The notes beneath the pieces were generated by a model. It was not told the DNA's origin. It did not search any database and saw only the letters and a list, made by a program, of their open reading frames with translations. 64,000 bases of DNA, from positions 1 through 64,000 of the forward strand of contig NZ_UAVP01000010.1 in the NCBI RefSeq assembly GCF_900446695.1, read 5' to 3'. This document shows, one piece after another, positions 9,713-18,816 of the stretch. The DNA is from Capnocytophaga sputigena. GTDB taxonomy: Bacteria; Bacteroidota; Bacteroidia; Flavobacteriales; Flavobacteriaceae. Made by a program: the position numbers and the translations under genes. Numbering within the stretch: position 1 is the stretch's first letter; each line of letters opens with the position of its first letter.

Positions 9713-10951
9713 TTAAAGTGTTTTTAAAAAGTTTTCAGCAATGATATAGCCTCCCGTCCAAGCGTTTTGAAAGTTGAATCCTCCAGTAATGGCATCGATA
9801 TCAAGTACTTCACCAGCTAAGTAGAGGTGAGGGTGCAGCTTGCTCTCGTAGGTTTTGAAGTTGATTTCGGAGAGTTTTACGCCTCCAGCTGTTACAAATT
9901 CATCTTTGAAAGTAGCTTTGCCTTCTATAGGAAAACGGCATTGGGTAAGGATTTCGGCAAGGTGTCGCAATTGCGATTTGTTGAGTTCTGCCCACGACTG
10001 AGCAGGGGCAATTCCGGCGCTATCTAAAAGGGCATTCCACAAGCGTTTAGGAAGGTCAAAAAGCGCGAGATTTTGCATAGATTTGCGTCCGTTGTGTTGT
10101 TTGTAATCTTGCAAGAGTAGAAGCGTTTCGTCATAAGTAAGTGCTTCGTTGTTGTGAGCGGTGAAGTTCACTTCCATTAGGCATTGGTAGTTACATTCGG
10201 CTAACACACGAGCCCCCCAAGCCGAAGCACGCAACACCGCAGGACCACTAAAACCATTGTGAGTGAAGAGTATAGGAGCAGTTTCGGCAATTTTGAGCGA
10301 TTTTCCATCTTGACTGAGTAAGCGTACAGAGGCATTTACCGCAATACCCGATAGCTCTTTTGCCCATTGGGTAGAAGTGTTGAAAGTGAAAAGTGAAGGG
10401 ACAGGAGAAATAATTGTATGTCCTAAATTGGCTAATAGCTGCCATATTTTAGGGTTACTTCCGGTAGCAATTACTACATTATGAGCCTTATAGGTTGAGT
10501 TAGGTGTAGTGATTTCCCAACCTTCGGGAGTAGGGGAGAGGGCTTGCACATTTTGCTGGGTGAAGAGCTCAATGTGGTGTTTTTTGATTTCGTTGAGGAA
10601 GCAATTTACAACGCTTTCTGAAGAATTAGAAGCGGGAAATACACGACCATCGGGTTCTGTTTTGAGAGAGACGCCGTGCGCTTCAAACCATTCCATTGTA
10701 TCGCCACACATAAAGCGGTGAAACGGACTGAGGAGTTCCTTACTGCCTCGTGGATAGTTCTTTACGAGTTCTTGAGGGGTGAAAGTAGCATTAGTGAGAT
10801 TACAACGTCCCCCACCCGAAATTTGCACTTTGTGAAGTACTTCTTTGCTCTTTTCGAGGATAGCGATTTTGAAATCAGGACGGTTTTCGGCGGTATTAAT
10901 AGCGGTGAAGAAGCCTGCAGCTCCTCCACCGATAATGATTAGGTCGTACAT
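9713..10951 (-). CDS. BaiN/HI0933-family NAD(P)/FAD-dependent oxidoreductase
   Basis: A 412-residue flavoprotein. The N-terminal dinucleotide-binding motif is 'IIIGGGAAGFFTAINTAE', followed by 'KVQISGGGRCNLTNA', which is diagnostic for the HI0933/BaiN (YhiN) family. Near the C-terminus 'TAGGVKLSEI' and 'GEVLDIDAITGGFNFQNAWTGGYIIA' complete the FAD site. The enzyme probably reduces an unsaturated or quinone-like substrate; family members' substrates are mostly unknown. It is 22 bases behind two PepSY-like secreted-protein genes and lacks its own promoter box, so it is likely read from 11887. Confidence 0.92.
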   Translation of the reverse strand: MYDLIIIGGGAAGFFTAINTAENRPDFKIAILEKSKEVLHKVQISGGGRCNLTNATFTPQELVKNYPRGSKELLSPFHRFMCGDTMEWFEAHGVSLKTEPDGRVFPASNSSESVVNCFLNEIKKHHIELFTQQNVQALSPTPEGWEITTPNSTYKAHNVVIATGSNPKIWQLLANLGHTIISPVPSLFTFNTSTQWAKELSGIAVNASVRLLSQDGKSLKIAETAPILFTHNGFSGPAVLRASAWGARVLAECNYQCLMEVNFTAHNNEALTYDETLLLLQDYKQHNGRKSMQNLALFDLPKRLWNALLDSAGIAPAQSWAELNKSQLRHLAEILTQCRFPIEGKATFKDEFVTAGGVKLSEINFKTYESKLHPHLYLAGEVLDIDAITGGFNFQNAWTGGYIIAENFLKTL

Positions 10952-10973
10952 TCAATTAACAATTAACGGGAGG

Positions 10974-11408
10974 TTACTTTACCCCAATAAAATTGAAGTT
11001 TTCGTCGAATTTGAGTTCTTGATCGTCAGTAAGTTCAGCTTTATATCTCTTTTTGGTGAGATTGCGTGATACTTCTTTGATAGATTCAAAAGGGAAAGTA
11101 GCGCTTACGTGAGCCAATATTTTTTCGGGAACTACGTGATCAGGCACTTTGCCGTGACGAGCTTTGAGCTCTTTCCAATCGCCGTTGCCATTGAATTCTA
11201 TTTCAAGTCCGTCGCGGAAGATAACGGTGTACTCTTCGTCGTTGTAATCGGTGTCTTTCCAAACCGAAGCAATATGATCTACCAAGAAATGCTGACGCAC
11301 GAAGTTGATAGCATCGGCAGGAAGGTCGTTGAAAGTTACTTTAGAGTCTTGAGCTGAGGCTGCGCTGAAGGTAAGTGTAGCAGCAATGAGTAATAAAAAA
11401 CGTTTCAT
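10974..11408 (-). CDS. Secreted PepSY-like domain protein (copy 2)
   Basis: A 144-residue protein with a signal peptide (MKRFLLLIAATLTFSAASAQ). The mature part has the layout of Bacteroidota PepSY-like (DUF2874) proteins: 'LPADAINFVRQHF..DHIASVWKDTD...YTVIFRDGLEIEFNGNGDWKEL' then 'VVPEKILAHVSATFPFESIKEV'. It is a paralogue of the gene just upstream (start one base after that gene's stop): both share the order NFVRQHF/FINQHF, SVWxDT, YTVxFxDGxExEF, GxWKEVKARxG. Inferred to act in the periplasm, possibly as a small inhibitor or chaperone-like fold. The function is unproven. Confidence 0.82.
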   Translation of the reverse strand: MKRFLLLIAATLTFSAASAQDSKVTFNDLPADAINFVRQHFLVDHIASVWKDTDYNDEEYTVIFRDGLEIEFNGNGDWKELKARHGKVPDHVVPEKILAHVSATFPFESIKEVSRNLTKKRYKAELTDDQELKFDENFNFIGVK

Positions 11409-11409
11409 A

Positions 11410-11859
11410 TTAGTCGTCTATTTTTAAGAATTTACCATTTAAGTTAAAGATGAGTTCTACGCCATTACTAAGGTCTACTTCGTGTTTAGCGCGCCCTTTT
11501 TTGATTTCTTTAATCATCGCTTTAGGGAACTTTTTTTGTACGTACTTAGCTATTTTAGCAGGAACGATTTTAGGCGATACTTGTCCGTTGCGCGCTTTTA
11601 CTTCTTTCCAGTTGCCATCTGCGAGAAATTCTACTTCAGTGCCATCGGCAAAGAGAACGGTGTAATCTTCCACTCTGCCTTTTTCAGTATCTTGCCATAC
11701 TGAAACAATGCTGTTAGCCGAAAAATGCTGATTGATAAAAGTTTGTGCATTAGCGGGTAGAGCACTCGCAGGCACAAGACCATCTTCTTCTTGAGCAGTA
11801 GCTACTCCAAAAGCAAATAGAGAAAAAGCTACAGTTGATAGTGTTTTAAGTGTATTCAT
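11410..11859 (-). CDS. Secreted PepSY-like domain protein (copy 1)
   Basis: A 149-residue secreted protein (signal peptide to ATAQ at about residue 22). The domain is the same as in its downstream neighbour: FINQHFSANSIVSVWQDTE, YTVLFADGTEVEFLADGNWKEVKARNG, VPAKIAKYVQKKFP, then a basic/acidic tail strand. The two genes are a tandem duplication separated by one base, and the flavoprotein gene follows. A promoter box (11887-11894) stands 27 bases upstream, divergent from the promoter of the outer-membrane protein gene at 11993. There is no evidence for a bound peptidase partner. Confidence 0.82.
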   Translation of the reverse strand: MNTLKTLSTVAFSLFAFGVATAQEEDGLVPASALPANAQTFINQHFSANSIVSVWQDTEKGRVEDYTVLFADGTEVEFLADGNWKEVKARNGQVSPKIVPAKIAKYVQKKFPKAMIKEIKKGRAKHEVDLSNGVELIFNLNGKFLKIDD

Positions 11860-11886
11860 TTTTTATAATTAAAATATTTAGAACGA

Positions 11887-11894
11887 CAAAGATA
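11887..11894 (-). promoter_or_regulatory. -7 box TATCTTTG for the PepSY-flavoprotein unit
   Basis: Complement of CAAAGATA. A minus-strand TTG (11914-11916) is 19 bases upstream. It is back-to-back with the promoter at 11957. Confidence 0.7.
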
Positions 11895-11956
11895 AGTAAA
11901 AATAGAAACAGTACAAAATGAATTACAATTTTTATTTGATATTTGATAAAAAGTTG

Positions 11957-11964
11957 TACATTTG
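11957..11964 (+). promoter_or_regulatory. -7 box TACATTTG for the outer-membrane protein gene
   Basis: Fits TAnnTTTG. TTG at 11936-11938 is 18 bases upstream, and the ATG at 11993 follows 28 bases later. Because the box lies after the in-frame codon at 11918, that earlier start is excluded. Confidence 0.7.
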
Positions 11965-11992
11965 CACGCAAATTTATAATGTTTTTTACACA

Positions 11993-13375
11993 ATGAAAAA
12001 AGTAATTTTATCAGCTTTGTTTTTAACAACAATGGCAATGGAAGCTCAGCAATCGTTTGCGGGGCTTAGAGAGAGTTATTACTCGGGGGTGATACAAACC
12101 ACTGCGAATCCCGCTTATATGATTAGCAGCAAGCGCTCTTGGGATGCCAACTTGTTTTTGGTAAATTTTGATTTGGCGAATAATGCTATCAAAATGGATA
12201 CTGGTCTAATGAACAGTTTTAATGATTATACTCGTAGTGATGCTAATAACCCTCTACTTAATCATCGCATTAATGCTAAATTAAATATAGATGTGTTGGG
12301 TCCATCACTCTATATGAAAATTAATAACCAACACACAGTGGGTATTTTTTCTCGTGTGCGCGCTTTGGGTAACGTGAGAAATTTTGATGCGAAACTCTTA
12401 CAATCAATATTTGCTGATGGAAAAGATTTAGATTTGACTCAGCCTTATAACTTGACTTTGAACGACCAAGATGTGGCAGCACATATCTTTTCGGAGATAG
12501 GTTTTTCTTGGGCAGGAGTACTCTATTTTGATGGGCATAATGCTATCAAAGGGGGGGCAAGTTTGAAAGTGATACAAGGTTCAGGAAATGTGTATGCAGG
12601 ATTTAGAAATTTTGAAGGAGCAACCGCTTCACTTACAATAGATAACTCTACTAAAAGTACCATACTTAATATACAGTCTCAAAATGGGGTAGTGGAAGTA
12701 CTCAATGGAGGAGCTTCTTTGGTGAGTTTTGATAACCTTAATGCAAATGATTTATACTTCAAATCAAATGCATCTACTCTAGGTTTTGATATAGGAGCTG
12801 TATATGAATATAATAAAGATGGCTGTCCTCATTGCTATAATAATTCTCACGATTTGAGAGTAGGTTTCTCTATAATGGATATAGGTAGATTGAAATATAC
12901 GCCTACTAAGGATTCACAACGTTATCGTATGCCTGCTTCTGGTGTTGCTAGTCTTACTATGGATGATTTATCAGAAGAAAAATTAAAAAGTACTTTTGTT
13001 GATAGTAGAGCTGCTACCGAGAAGATAAAAGTATCTTTGCCTACTACTTTGAACTTGAGTGTAGATTATCGCGTAGCACGACCTTTCTTTGTGAATTTAG
13101 CGACTCGTTTTAACCTTACTAATAAGAGCAATGCTTATACAGCGGCTTATGCTAATGAGATTTCACTTACACCACGACTAGAATCAGAGTTTTTAGGAGC
13201 TTATTTACCTCTTACATACAATCAAATTTCTAAAACAAATGTAGGTCTTGCTTTGCGTTTAGGTCCTTTTGTAGTAGGATCTAATACTATATTGAGCAAC
13301 CTTACTAAATCGGCTAAAGAATTTAATTTCTTCTTTGGGGTAAGATTTGGTCATAGAGCTTATCAAAGTATGTAA
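11993..13375 (+). CDS. Outer-membrane beta-barrel protein, DUF5723-like
   Basis: A 460-residue exported protein starting at ATG 11993 (signal peptide MKKVILSALFLTTMAMEAQ). The start of the mature part, 'GLRESYYSGVIQTTANPAYMISSK', and the alternating hydrophobic strands fit the PorV/FadL-like or DUF5723 barrel proteins of Bacteroidota; the DUF5723 label is a tentative recognition. The end of the protein (FGVRFGH) suits a terminal barrel strand. A CPHCYNN segment near residue 280 carries two cysteines, an oddity for a barrel. It is monocistronic: own promoter upstream, hairpin terminator downstream. Confidence 0.7.
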   Translation: MKKVILSALFLTTMAMEAQQSFAGLRESYYSGVIQTTANPAYMISSKRSWDANLFLVNFDLANNAIKMDTGLMNSFNDYTRSDANNPLLNHRINAKLNIDVLGPSLYMKINNQHTVGIFSRVRALGNVRNFDAKLLQSIFADGKDLDLTQPYNLTLNDQDVAAHIFSEIGFSWAGVLYFDGHNAIKGGASLKVIQGSGNVYAGFRNFEGATASLTIDNSTKSTILNIQSQNGVVEVLNGGASLVSFDNLNANDLYFKSNASTLGFDIGAVYEYNKDGCPHCYNNSHDLRVGFSIMDIGRLKYTPTKDSQRYRMPASGVASLTMDDLSEEKLKSTFVDSRAATEKIKVSLPTTLNLSVDYRVARPFFVNLATRFNLTNKSNAYTAAYANEISLTPRLESEFLGAYLPLTYNQISKTNVGLALRLGPFVVGSNTILSNLTKSAKEFNFFFGVRFGHRAYQSM

Positions 13376-13396
13376 TTAAAATTATTATTGAAATAA

Positions 13397-13430
13397 ATTG
13401 GGGAGAGTTTCTCGTGAAACTCTCCCCAAT
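13397..13430. terminator. Bidirectional hairpin terminator
   Basis: 15-bp perfect stem (13397-13411 with 13416-13430; core TTGGGGAGAGTTTC) and a TCGT loop, flanked by A and T runs, between the convergent outer-membrane protein gene and groEL. Confidence 0.85.
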
Positions 13431-13470
13431 TTTTATATTTAAAAATATGAATAATGTTATGAATTTACGA

Positions 13471-15117
<1,647 letters not shown>

Positions 15118-15129
15118 TTAATGTTTAGA

Positions 15130-15408
15130 TTAGATAACTGCTAACACGTCGTTTTCACGCATAATGAGGTAGTCTTTACCTTCTAATTTGAGTTCAGTAC
15201 CAGCATATTTGCCATAGAGTACAGTATCACCTACTTTTAGGGTAACAGGGTTATCTTTAGTACCTGCACCTACGGCTACAACGGTACCTTTTTGAGGTTT
15301 TTCTTTTGCAGTATCAGGGATGATAATACCTGATGCAGTAGTAGTTTCTGCCACTGCGGGCTCAATCACTACTCTATCAGCTAAAGGTTTGATATTCAAT
15401 TTTGCCAT
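15130..15408 (-). CDS. groES: 10 kDa co-chaperonin GroES
   Basis: A 92-residue co-chaperonin forming the heptameric lid of GroEL. '[13 protein letters not shown]' opens the fold, '[16 protein letters not shown]' is the mobile loop region, and '[21 protein letters not shown]' the C-terminal strands. The 199-base gap upstream holds a palindrome (15474-15505) that probably ends the secG transcript. No TAnnTTTG box could be placed in the gap, so the groESL promoter may be of another type. Confidence 0.98.
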   Translation of the reverse strand: MAKLNIKPLADRVVIEPAVAETTTASGIIIPDTAKEKPQKGTVVAVGAGTKDNPVTLKVGDTVLYGKYAGTELKLEGKDYLIMRENDVLAVI

Positions 15409-15473
15409 TATTGTTTAGTTTTTAATTATTTGTTTACTTAGAAAGTTATGGGAAAGAAGTTAGGTGTTAGAAA

Positions 15474-15505
15474 ACTTTGACAAAGTCCTAAAACTTTGTC
15501 AAAGT
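15474..15505 (-). terminator. ACTTTGnCAAAGT palindrome after secG
   Basis: Arms ACTTTGACAAAGT (15474-15486) and ACTTTGTCAAAGT (15493-15505) are perfect inverted copies with a 6-base spacer. It lies after the secG stop on the minus strand and before groES, so it likely ends the lptE-TPR-secG transcript. It belongs to the same repeat family as those at 6047, 29477 and 35778. Confidence 0.7.
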
Positions 15506-15607
15506 TCTATTTTCAACCTTTCATTTAGTATTTAATTCCTTTTATAAAAAATCGAAGAGGATATTTCAGAAAGTGTGCCAATCTGAAATAACTGACTTTT
15601 TGTCAGT

Positions 15608-15991
15608 TTAGTTTCCTGTATTAGAAGATGTGGCAGGAGTAGCAGGCACTTGTTGAGTAGCGTTGTTGTTAGCGGGTGCTTGCTGATTGAGTTGGTTTAT
15701 TGGAGCAGCGGGAGTACTACCGTCTAATAATTTAGAGTCGCCAGTTACACCATTACTGTTGTTGGCTATTAAGGTGTTGGCAATAAGGATAAGCACAGCT
15801 AAAGCAGTAGCAAATGTCCAAGTACTGCGTTCGAGGAAGTCGCCAGTTTTCTTTACCCCTCCTACTACTTGAGTGTTACCTCCGAAAGTAGAAGAGAGTC
15901 CACCTCCTTTAGGATTTTGAACCATAATTACCAAAGCGAGTAGCAAACATACTACCACGATGAGCACTAAAAAGATGTTAAATGTTGTCAT
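15608..15991 (-). CDS. secG: Preprotein translocase subunit SecG
   Basis: A 127-residue membrane protein of the SecYEG translocon. It has two transmembrane helices (residues ~3-22 and ~55-75) joined by the family signature 'MVQNPKGGGLSSTFGG', which is followed by VGGVKK. The C-terminal ~45 residues are a low-complexity Asn/Gln/Pro/Ala/Thr tail, common in Bacteroidota SecG. It starts 5 bases after the TPR gene's stop. Order lptE-TPR-secG upstream of groESL is a familiar flavobacterial arrangement. Confidence 0.95.
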   Translation of the reverse strand: MTTFNIFLVLIVVVCLLLALVIMVQNPKGGGLSSTFGGNTQVVGGVKKTGDFLERSTWTFATALAVLILIANTLIANNSNGVTGDSKLLDGSTPAAPINQLNQQAPANNNATQQVPATPATSSNTGN

Positions 15992-15996
15992 TTTTC

Positions 15997-16836
15997 TTAT
16001 AAATTATTTTGCTGTAGTTTTTTAATTTTTTCTATTTGGGCTGCAAAGTAAGCACTTTTTTCTGGATTTTTCAAAATTAATATTTCATAAGCTTGAATGG
16101 CTTGCTTGAATTTGCGCTGATTTACATATACTTGCGCCAATGTTTCGGTCATTAATTGTTTAGGGTCTGACTTTACTTCATCGGCTAAATTCACGTTAGA
16201 AACGTAGTCTCTTGAGGCTTCAATTTTAGGATTGTTTTCTAAAAACTTATCAATGAGTTTGAATTTCTCAGCTACTTTATCGTCTTTGTAAGCGACTTCG
16301 GCGTGTTCTTCCGAGATATTTTCCAGCCATTGAGAGATGTTGTCAGCATCGGTTTTAGGTTTTTCTTCAGGTTCTTTGGCTATAAAAACATCGGCTAACT
16401 CTTGGTGATTTACCAAATCTTCAGGAAAGATAGGATCTTCAAAAATTGATTTATTGGGTAAATCGGGGCGGTAAGGATGTGGTTCGTGGTCGATATAACT
16501 TACTTTAGGCGGTGTGTTTTCTGTTTCTTCAGCTTCTTTGCGTTCACGAGCTTTGCGAATGCGCTCAAAATCACGGCGCAGTGCTGAAAAATCAGGAATG
16601 ATGCTTTTAGAGTTGATAAAATCGAACAATACTGAACGATCGGTTACATGTACCGCAGCTAATTTTAGAGCCTTGTTGTATTTGTAATTTCCTTCGGAAT
16701 GTAATATTTTGAGTTGTAACACCCTTGCTGCTTGAAAATAAGGATATTCCTTCACTATCTCGTCGAGTTCATATACTTGATCATCGTTAATAGTGTAGGG
16801 ATGCCTAATAATTTCTATGAATTCCTTTACAGTCAA
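15997..16836 (-). CDS. TPR-like protein of the lptE-secG locus
   Basis: A 279-residue soluble protein. N-terminal ~70 residues are helical ('IRHPYTINDDQVYELDEIVKEYPYFQAARVLQLKILH'), the middle is acidic and low in structure, and the C-terminal ~40 residues form a TPR-like pair ('ETLAQVYVNQRKFKQAIQAYEILILKNPEKSAYFAAQIEKI'). I recognise it as a conserved Bacteroidota gene next to secG, but no function is established. A run of four octamers (16841-16872) occupies the gap before its start codon. Confidence 0.75.
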   Translation of the reverse strand: MTVKEFIEIIRHPYTINDDQVYELDEIVKEYPYFQAARVLQLKILHSEGNYKYNKALKLAAVHVTDRSVLFDFINSKSIIPDFSALRRDFERIRKARERKEAEETENTPPKVSYIDHEPHPYRPDLPNKSIFEDPIFPEDLVNHQELADVFIAKEPEEKPKTDADNISQWLENISEEHAEVAYKDDKVAEKFKLIDKFLENNPKIEASRDYVSNVNLADEVKSDPKQLMTETLAQVYVNQRKFKQAIQAYEILILKNPEKSAYFAAQIEKIKKLQQNNL

Positions 16837-16840
16837 TGTG

Positions 16841-16872
16841 TTATTTTGTCGATTTGCTGATTTGTGGATTTA
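16841..16872 (-). repeat. 8-base tandem repeat between lptE and the TPR gene
   Basis: Four degenerate octamers on the plus strand: TTATTTTG, TCGATTTG, CTGATTTG, TGGATTTA. They fill the whole space between the lptE stop codon (included in the last unit) and the next start codon. Confidence 0.6.
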
Positions 16873-17361
16873 CCAATCGGCGAGTGAGGCATTGAAAATA
16901 TCTTGGGTGATACGTTCGAATATCTGTGGAATAGCCTCTCCTTTTACTGAACTTAACTGACTTGCAGCGGGGTAATCGTAGTAAAAAGAAAAGCGTTTTT
17001 CAAAGTCTTTTTTCTCTTCGGTATGATTGGTAAAACGTACATTTACACTTATGGTAAGGCGGTTTTGTGCAGCGGTTTGTCCTGCGGTAGCGGTCATAGG
17101 AGTAATGTTGAACTCTACAATTTCACCTTCGTATACAAGGTCGCCATTGCGGTCGGTAAGGCTGAGGTTAGTTTGGTTGTTGATTAAATCTTGCAAGGCG
17201 ATGGTAAAATCGCGGTCGAGCCCTGGTTCTACTAAAGGTGCATCATTGCGGAAGAAGTTGACTTGAAAGGTTTTAGCATCGCCGGTACTACCCCCCGTAA
17301 AGTTGTAGATACCACAACTTACAGCAGTGAAAGCCAATAGTATATATAAGAGATATTTCAT
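16870..17361 (-). CDS. lptE: LPS assembly lipoprotein LptE-like
   Basis: A 163-residue outer-membrane lipoprotein starting at ATG 17361 (an in-frame TTG at 17373 lies 12 bases earlier). The lipobox ends at Cys16 (LLAFTAVSC). The mature part, 'GIYNFTGGS....KTFQVNFFRNDAPLVEPGLDRDFTIALQDLINNQTNLSLT..GDLVYEGEIVEF', matches LptE-family proteins of Bacteroidota, which plug the LptD barrel in lipopolysaccharide export. It leads the lptE-TPR-secG unit. A TAnnTTTG box is 20 bases upstream. Confidence 0.85.
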   Translation of the reverse strand: MKYLLYILLAFTAVSCGIYNFTGGSTGDAKTFQVNFFRNDAPLVEPGLDRDFTIALQDLINNQTNLSLTDRNGDLVYEGEIVEFNITPMTATAGQTAAQNRLTISVNVRFTNHTEEKKDFEKRFSFYYDYPAASQLSSVKGEAIPQIFERITQDIFNASLADW

Positions 17362-17381
17362 TCTATCAATCAATTAGCGGG

Positions 17382-17389
17382 CAAAGATA
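17382..17389 (-). promoter_or_regulatory. -7 box TATCTTTG for lptE-TPR-secG
   Basis: Complement of CAAAGATA. A minus-strand TTG (17409-17411) is 19 bases upstream and falls inside a 14-base tandem repeat. Confidence 0.7.
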
Positions 17390-17397
17390 CGAAAATA

Positions 17398-17425
17398 ATT
17401 ACGAATGACAAATTACGAATGACAA
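17398..17425 (-). repeat. 14-base perfect tandem duplication at the lptE promoter
   Basis: Two exact copies of ATTACGAATGACAA (17398-17411 and 17412-17425). Each copy contains a minus-strand TTG, so loss or gain of a copy would leave the -33 element in place but change its surroundings. Confidence 0.8.
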
Positions 17426-17441
17426 AATAGCGGTAAAAGTA

Positions 17442-17882
17442 TTATTTTTTGTAAATTCTTTGTTTGAGTTCTTCGAGTGTTATAAAAAAATGTCCATACC
17501 CTTTTGCGGTAAGTCCTTTTTTGAGTTTCTTATCACCTGACCATATTTTGTGTTTGTATTGCAAATGAAAAGCTATAAAAGGAGCATCATCAATATCTAT
17601 GTCAGCTACTATCTCTTGAGCCTGTTTGTCATTCTCTTTTGAAATATTTTTCATTGAAAGGATTTTTATCCCTTCTAAAAGATTAGCCAACTCTTTTTTA
17701 ACCTCTTTCTTTGTTTTATTCAAAAATTTTGAGAGTCGAGGCAAGTGTTCTTCTACTTCATCTAATAAATATTCTGGCACTAAGAATTGTATCTTTTTCT
17801 TTTCATTAAGAACTTTTGCTACGACTCCATCAGGAGAAATAAGTGCGCTAAAAAATATATTGCTATCAGTTATTACTATCAT
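17442..17882 (-). CDS. PIN-domain protein, likely toxin of a TA pair
   Basis: A 146-residue PIN (PilT N-terminus) fold protein. Candidate Mg2+-binding acids are in place: D6 in VITDSN, E42 in LLDEVEEH, D97/D99 in 'VADIDIDDAPFIA', and D117 in WSGDKKL. PIN proteins are usually ribonucleases of VapBC-type modules. The gene overlaps the upstream 88-residue gene by 4 bases (ATGA), the typical antitoxin-toxin layout. Substrate RNA is unknown, and it could be a stand-alone RNase. Confidence 0.8.
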   Translation of the reverse strand: MIVITDSNIFFSALISPDGVVAKVLNEKKKIQFLVPEYLLDEVEEHLPRLSKFLNKTKKEVKKELANLLEGIKILSMKNISKENDKQAQEIVADIDIDDAPFIAFHLQYKHKIWSGDKKLKKGLTAKGYGHFFITLEELKQRIYKK

Positions 17883-18145
17883 TTTTCAGCATATTTTTTC
17901 TTCATAGTCTTGAAATATCGTTTGGCAAAACCTTTTTTCACATCTTGTGATAGTTCCATTATAAAATCACGATGTGTAATGGGCATACCATCTTCATCTT
18001 CTTCTAATATTTCTATAGAAGAAGCAGATGTTTTTTTCTTGCCCTTAGACACTTCTACTTTCACAAAAGGCAAAGACTTTACATATTCCAAAAAGGCTAA
18101 AGCCATTTCACTGCTATTGTCTACTTTGAGAATGGTTGTATTCAT
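17879..18145 (-). CDS. Probable antitoxin partner of the PIN protein
   Basis: An 88-residue protein: N-terminal beta-alpha part ('TTILKVDNSSEMALAFLEYVKSLPFVKVEV'), a Lys/Ser-rich and then acidic linker, and a basic helical C-terminus ('MELSQDVKKGFAKRYFKTMKKKYAEK'). Size, charge split and the 4-base overlap with the PIN gene suggest an antitoxin; I cannot assign a DNA-binding family. It begins 17 bases after ruvA, so it may be read from the ruvA promoter. Confidence 0.6.
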   Translation of the reverse strand: MNTTILKVDNSSEMALAFLEYVKSLPFVKVEVSKGKKKTSASSIEILEEDEDGMPITHRDFIMELSQDVKKGFAKRYFKTMKKKYAEK

Positions 18146-18162
18146 AGTTTTTACTGTTAAAT

Positions 18163-18747
18163 TTACAAACGTTTGAGGGCTTGCTTGATAATTTCTTCTA
18201 CTGAAAGCTCTTCATTGTTCAATTTGACAATGGTATCGACCACTTTTTCAGCTTGTTTGCGTACAAAACCTAATACCTCTAAGGCAGCAAGCGCTTCTTC
18301 TTTGTTAGTGTTTAGAGTATTGATAGAAACCTCTTCAAAATCTTGTAGTTTGAGCATTTTATCTTTTAGGTCAAGTACTACGCGCTGCGCTGTTTTAGCA
18401 CCTATGCCTTTTACGGCTTGAATGGTAGCCACATCGCCATTGATAATTGCACTGCGCACGTGGGCAGCAGTGAGCGATGAGAGCATAGTGCGGGCAGTAC
18501 TAGCCCCTACTCCCGATACTGAGAGTAGCAATACAAACACTTCGCGTTCGGCTTTGGTGAGGAAACCATAAAGCGTGTGGGCATCTTCTTTGATTTGCAG
18601 ATAGGTATATAGTTTGATAGCTTCCCCTTCGGGTAGTGCTGAGTAAGTATTTAAGCTGATATTTACAAAATAACCTACCCCGTGGCAATCGATTACCACG
18701 TGAGTAGGGTTCTTTTCAATGAGTTTTCCTTGTAATTGTGTAATCAT
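18163..18747 (-). CDS. ruvA: Holliday junction helicase subunit RuvA
   Basis: A 194-residue protein that binds Holliday junctions and loads RuvB. Domain I is the OB fold ('MITQLQGKLIEKNPTHVVIDCHGVGYFVNIS'), domain II has two helix-hairpin-helix motifs ('LLSVSGVGASTARTML', 'VKGIGAKTAQRVVLDLKDK'), and domain III is the C-terminal RuvB-contact helix bundle ('ALAALEVLGFVRKQAEKVV'). Its leader contains octamer repeats and its promoter is at 18776. Confidence 0.97.
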   Translation of the reverse strand: MITQLQGKLIEKNPTHVVIDCHGVGYFVNISLNTYSALPEGEAIKLYTYLQIKEDAHTLYGFLTKAEREVFVLLLSVSGVGASTARTMLSSLTAAHVRSAIINGDVATIQAVKGIGAKTAQRVVLDLKDKMLKLQDFEEVSINTLNTNKEEALAALEVLGFVRKQAEKVVDTIVKLNNEELSVEEIIKQALKRL

Positions 18748-18751
18748 TAGT

Positions 18752-18775
18752 TTAATTTGCTAATTTGTCGATTTG
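18752..18775 (-). repeat. 8-base tandem repeat in the ruvA leader
   Basis: Three plus-strand octamers TTAATTTG, CTAATTTG, TCGATTTG lie exactly between the ruvA start codon and its -7 box, so they would be transcribed as most of the 5' leader. Confidence 0.65.
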
Positions 18776-18783
18776 CAAAAGTA
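18776..18783 (-). promoter_or_regulatory. -7 box TACTTTTG for ruvA
   Basis: Complement of CAAAAGTA. A minus-strand TTG (18803-18805) is 19 bases upstream. Confidence 0.7.
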
Positions 18784-18816
18784 CAAATAATTAGAGAATT
18801 AGCAAGGTTTTTATGA

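Noticed and set aside
15409-15607. CIRCE operator expected before groESL
   Set aside because: Looked for TTAGCACTC-N9-GAGTGCTAA or a close form; none is present. Only the ACTTTGnCAAAGT palindrome was found.
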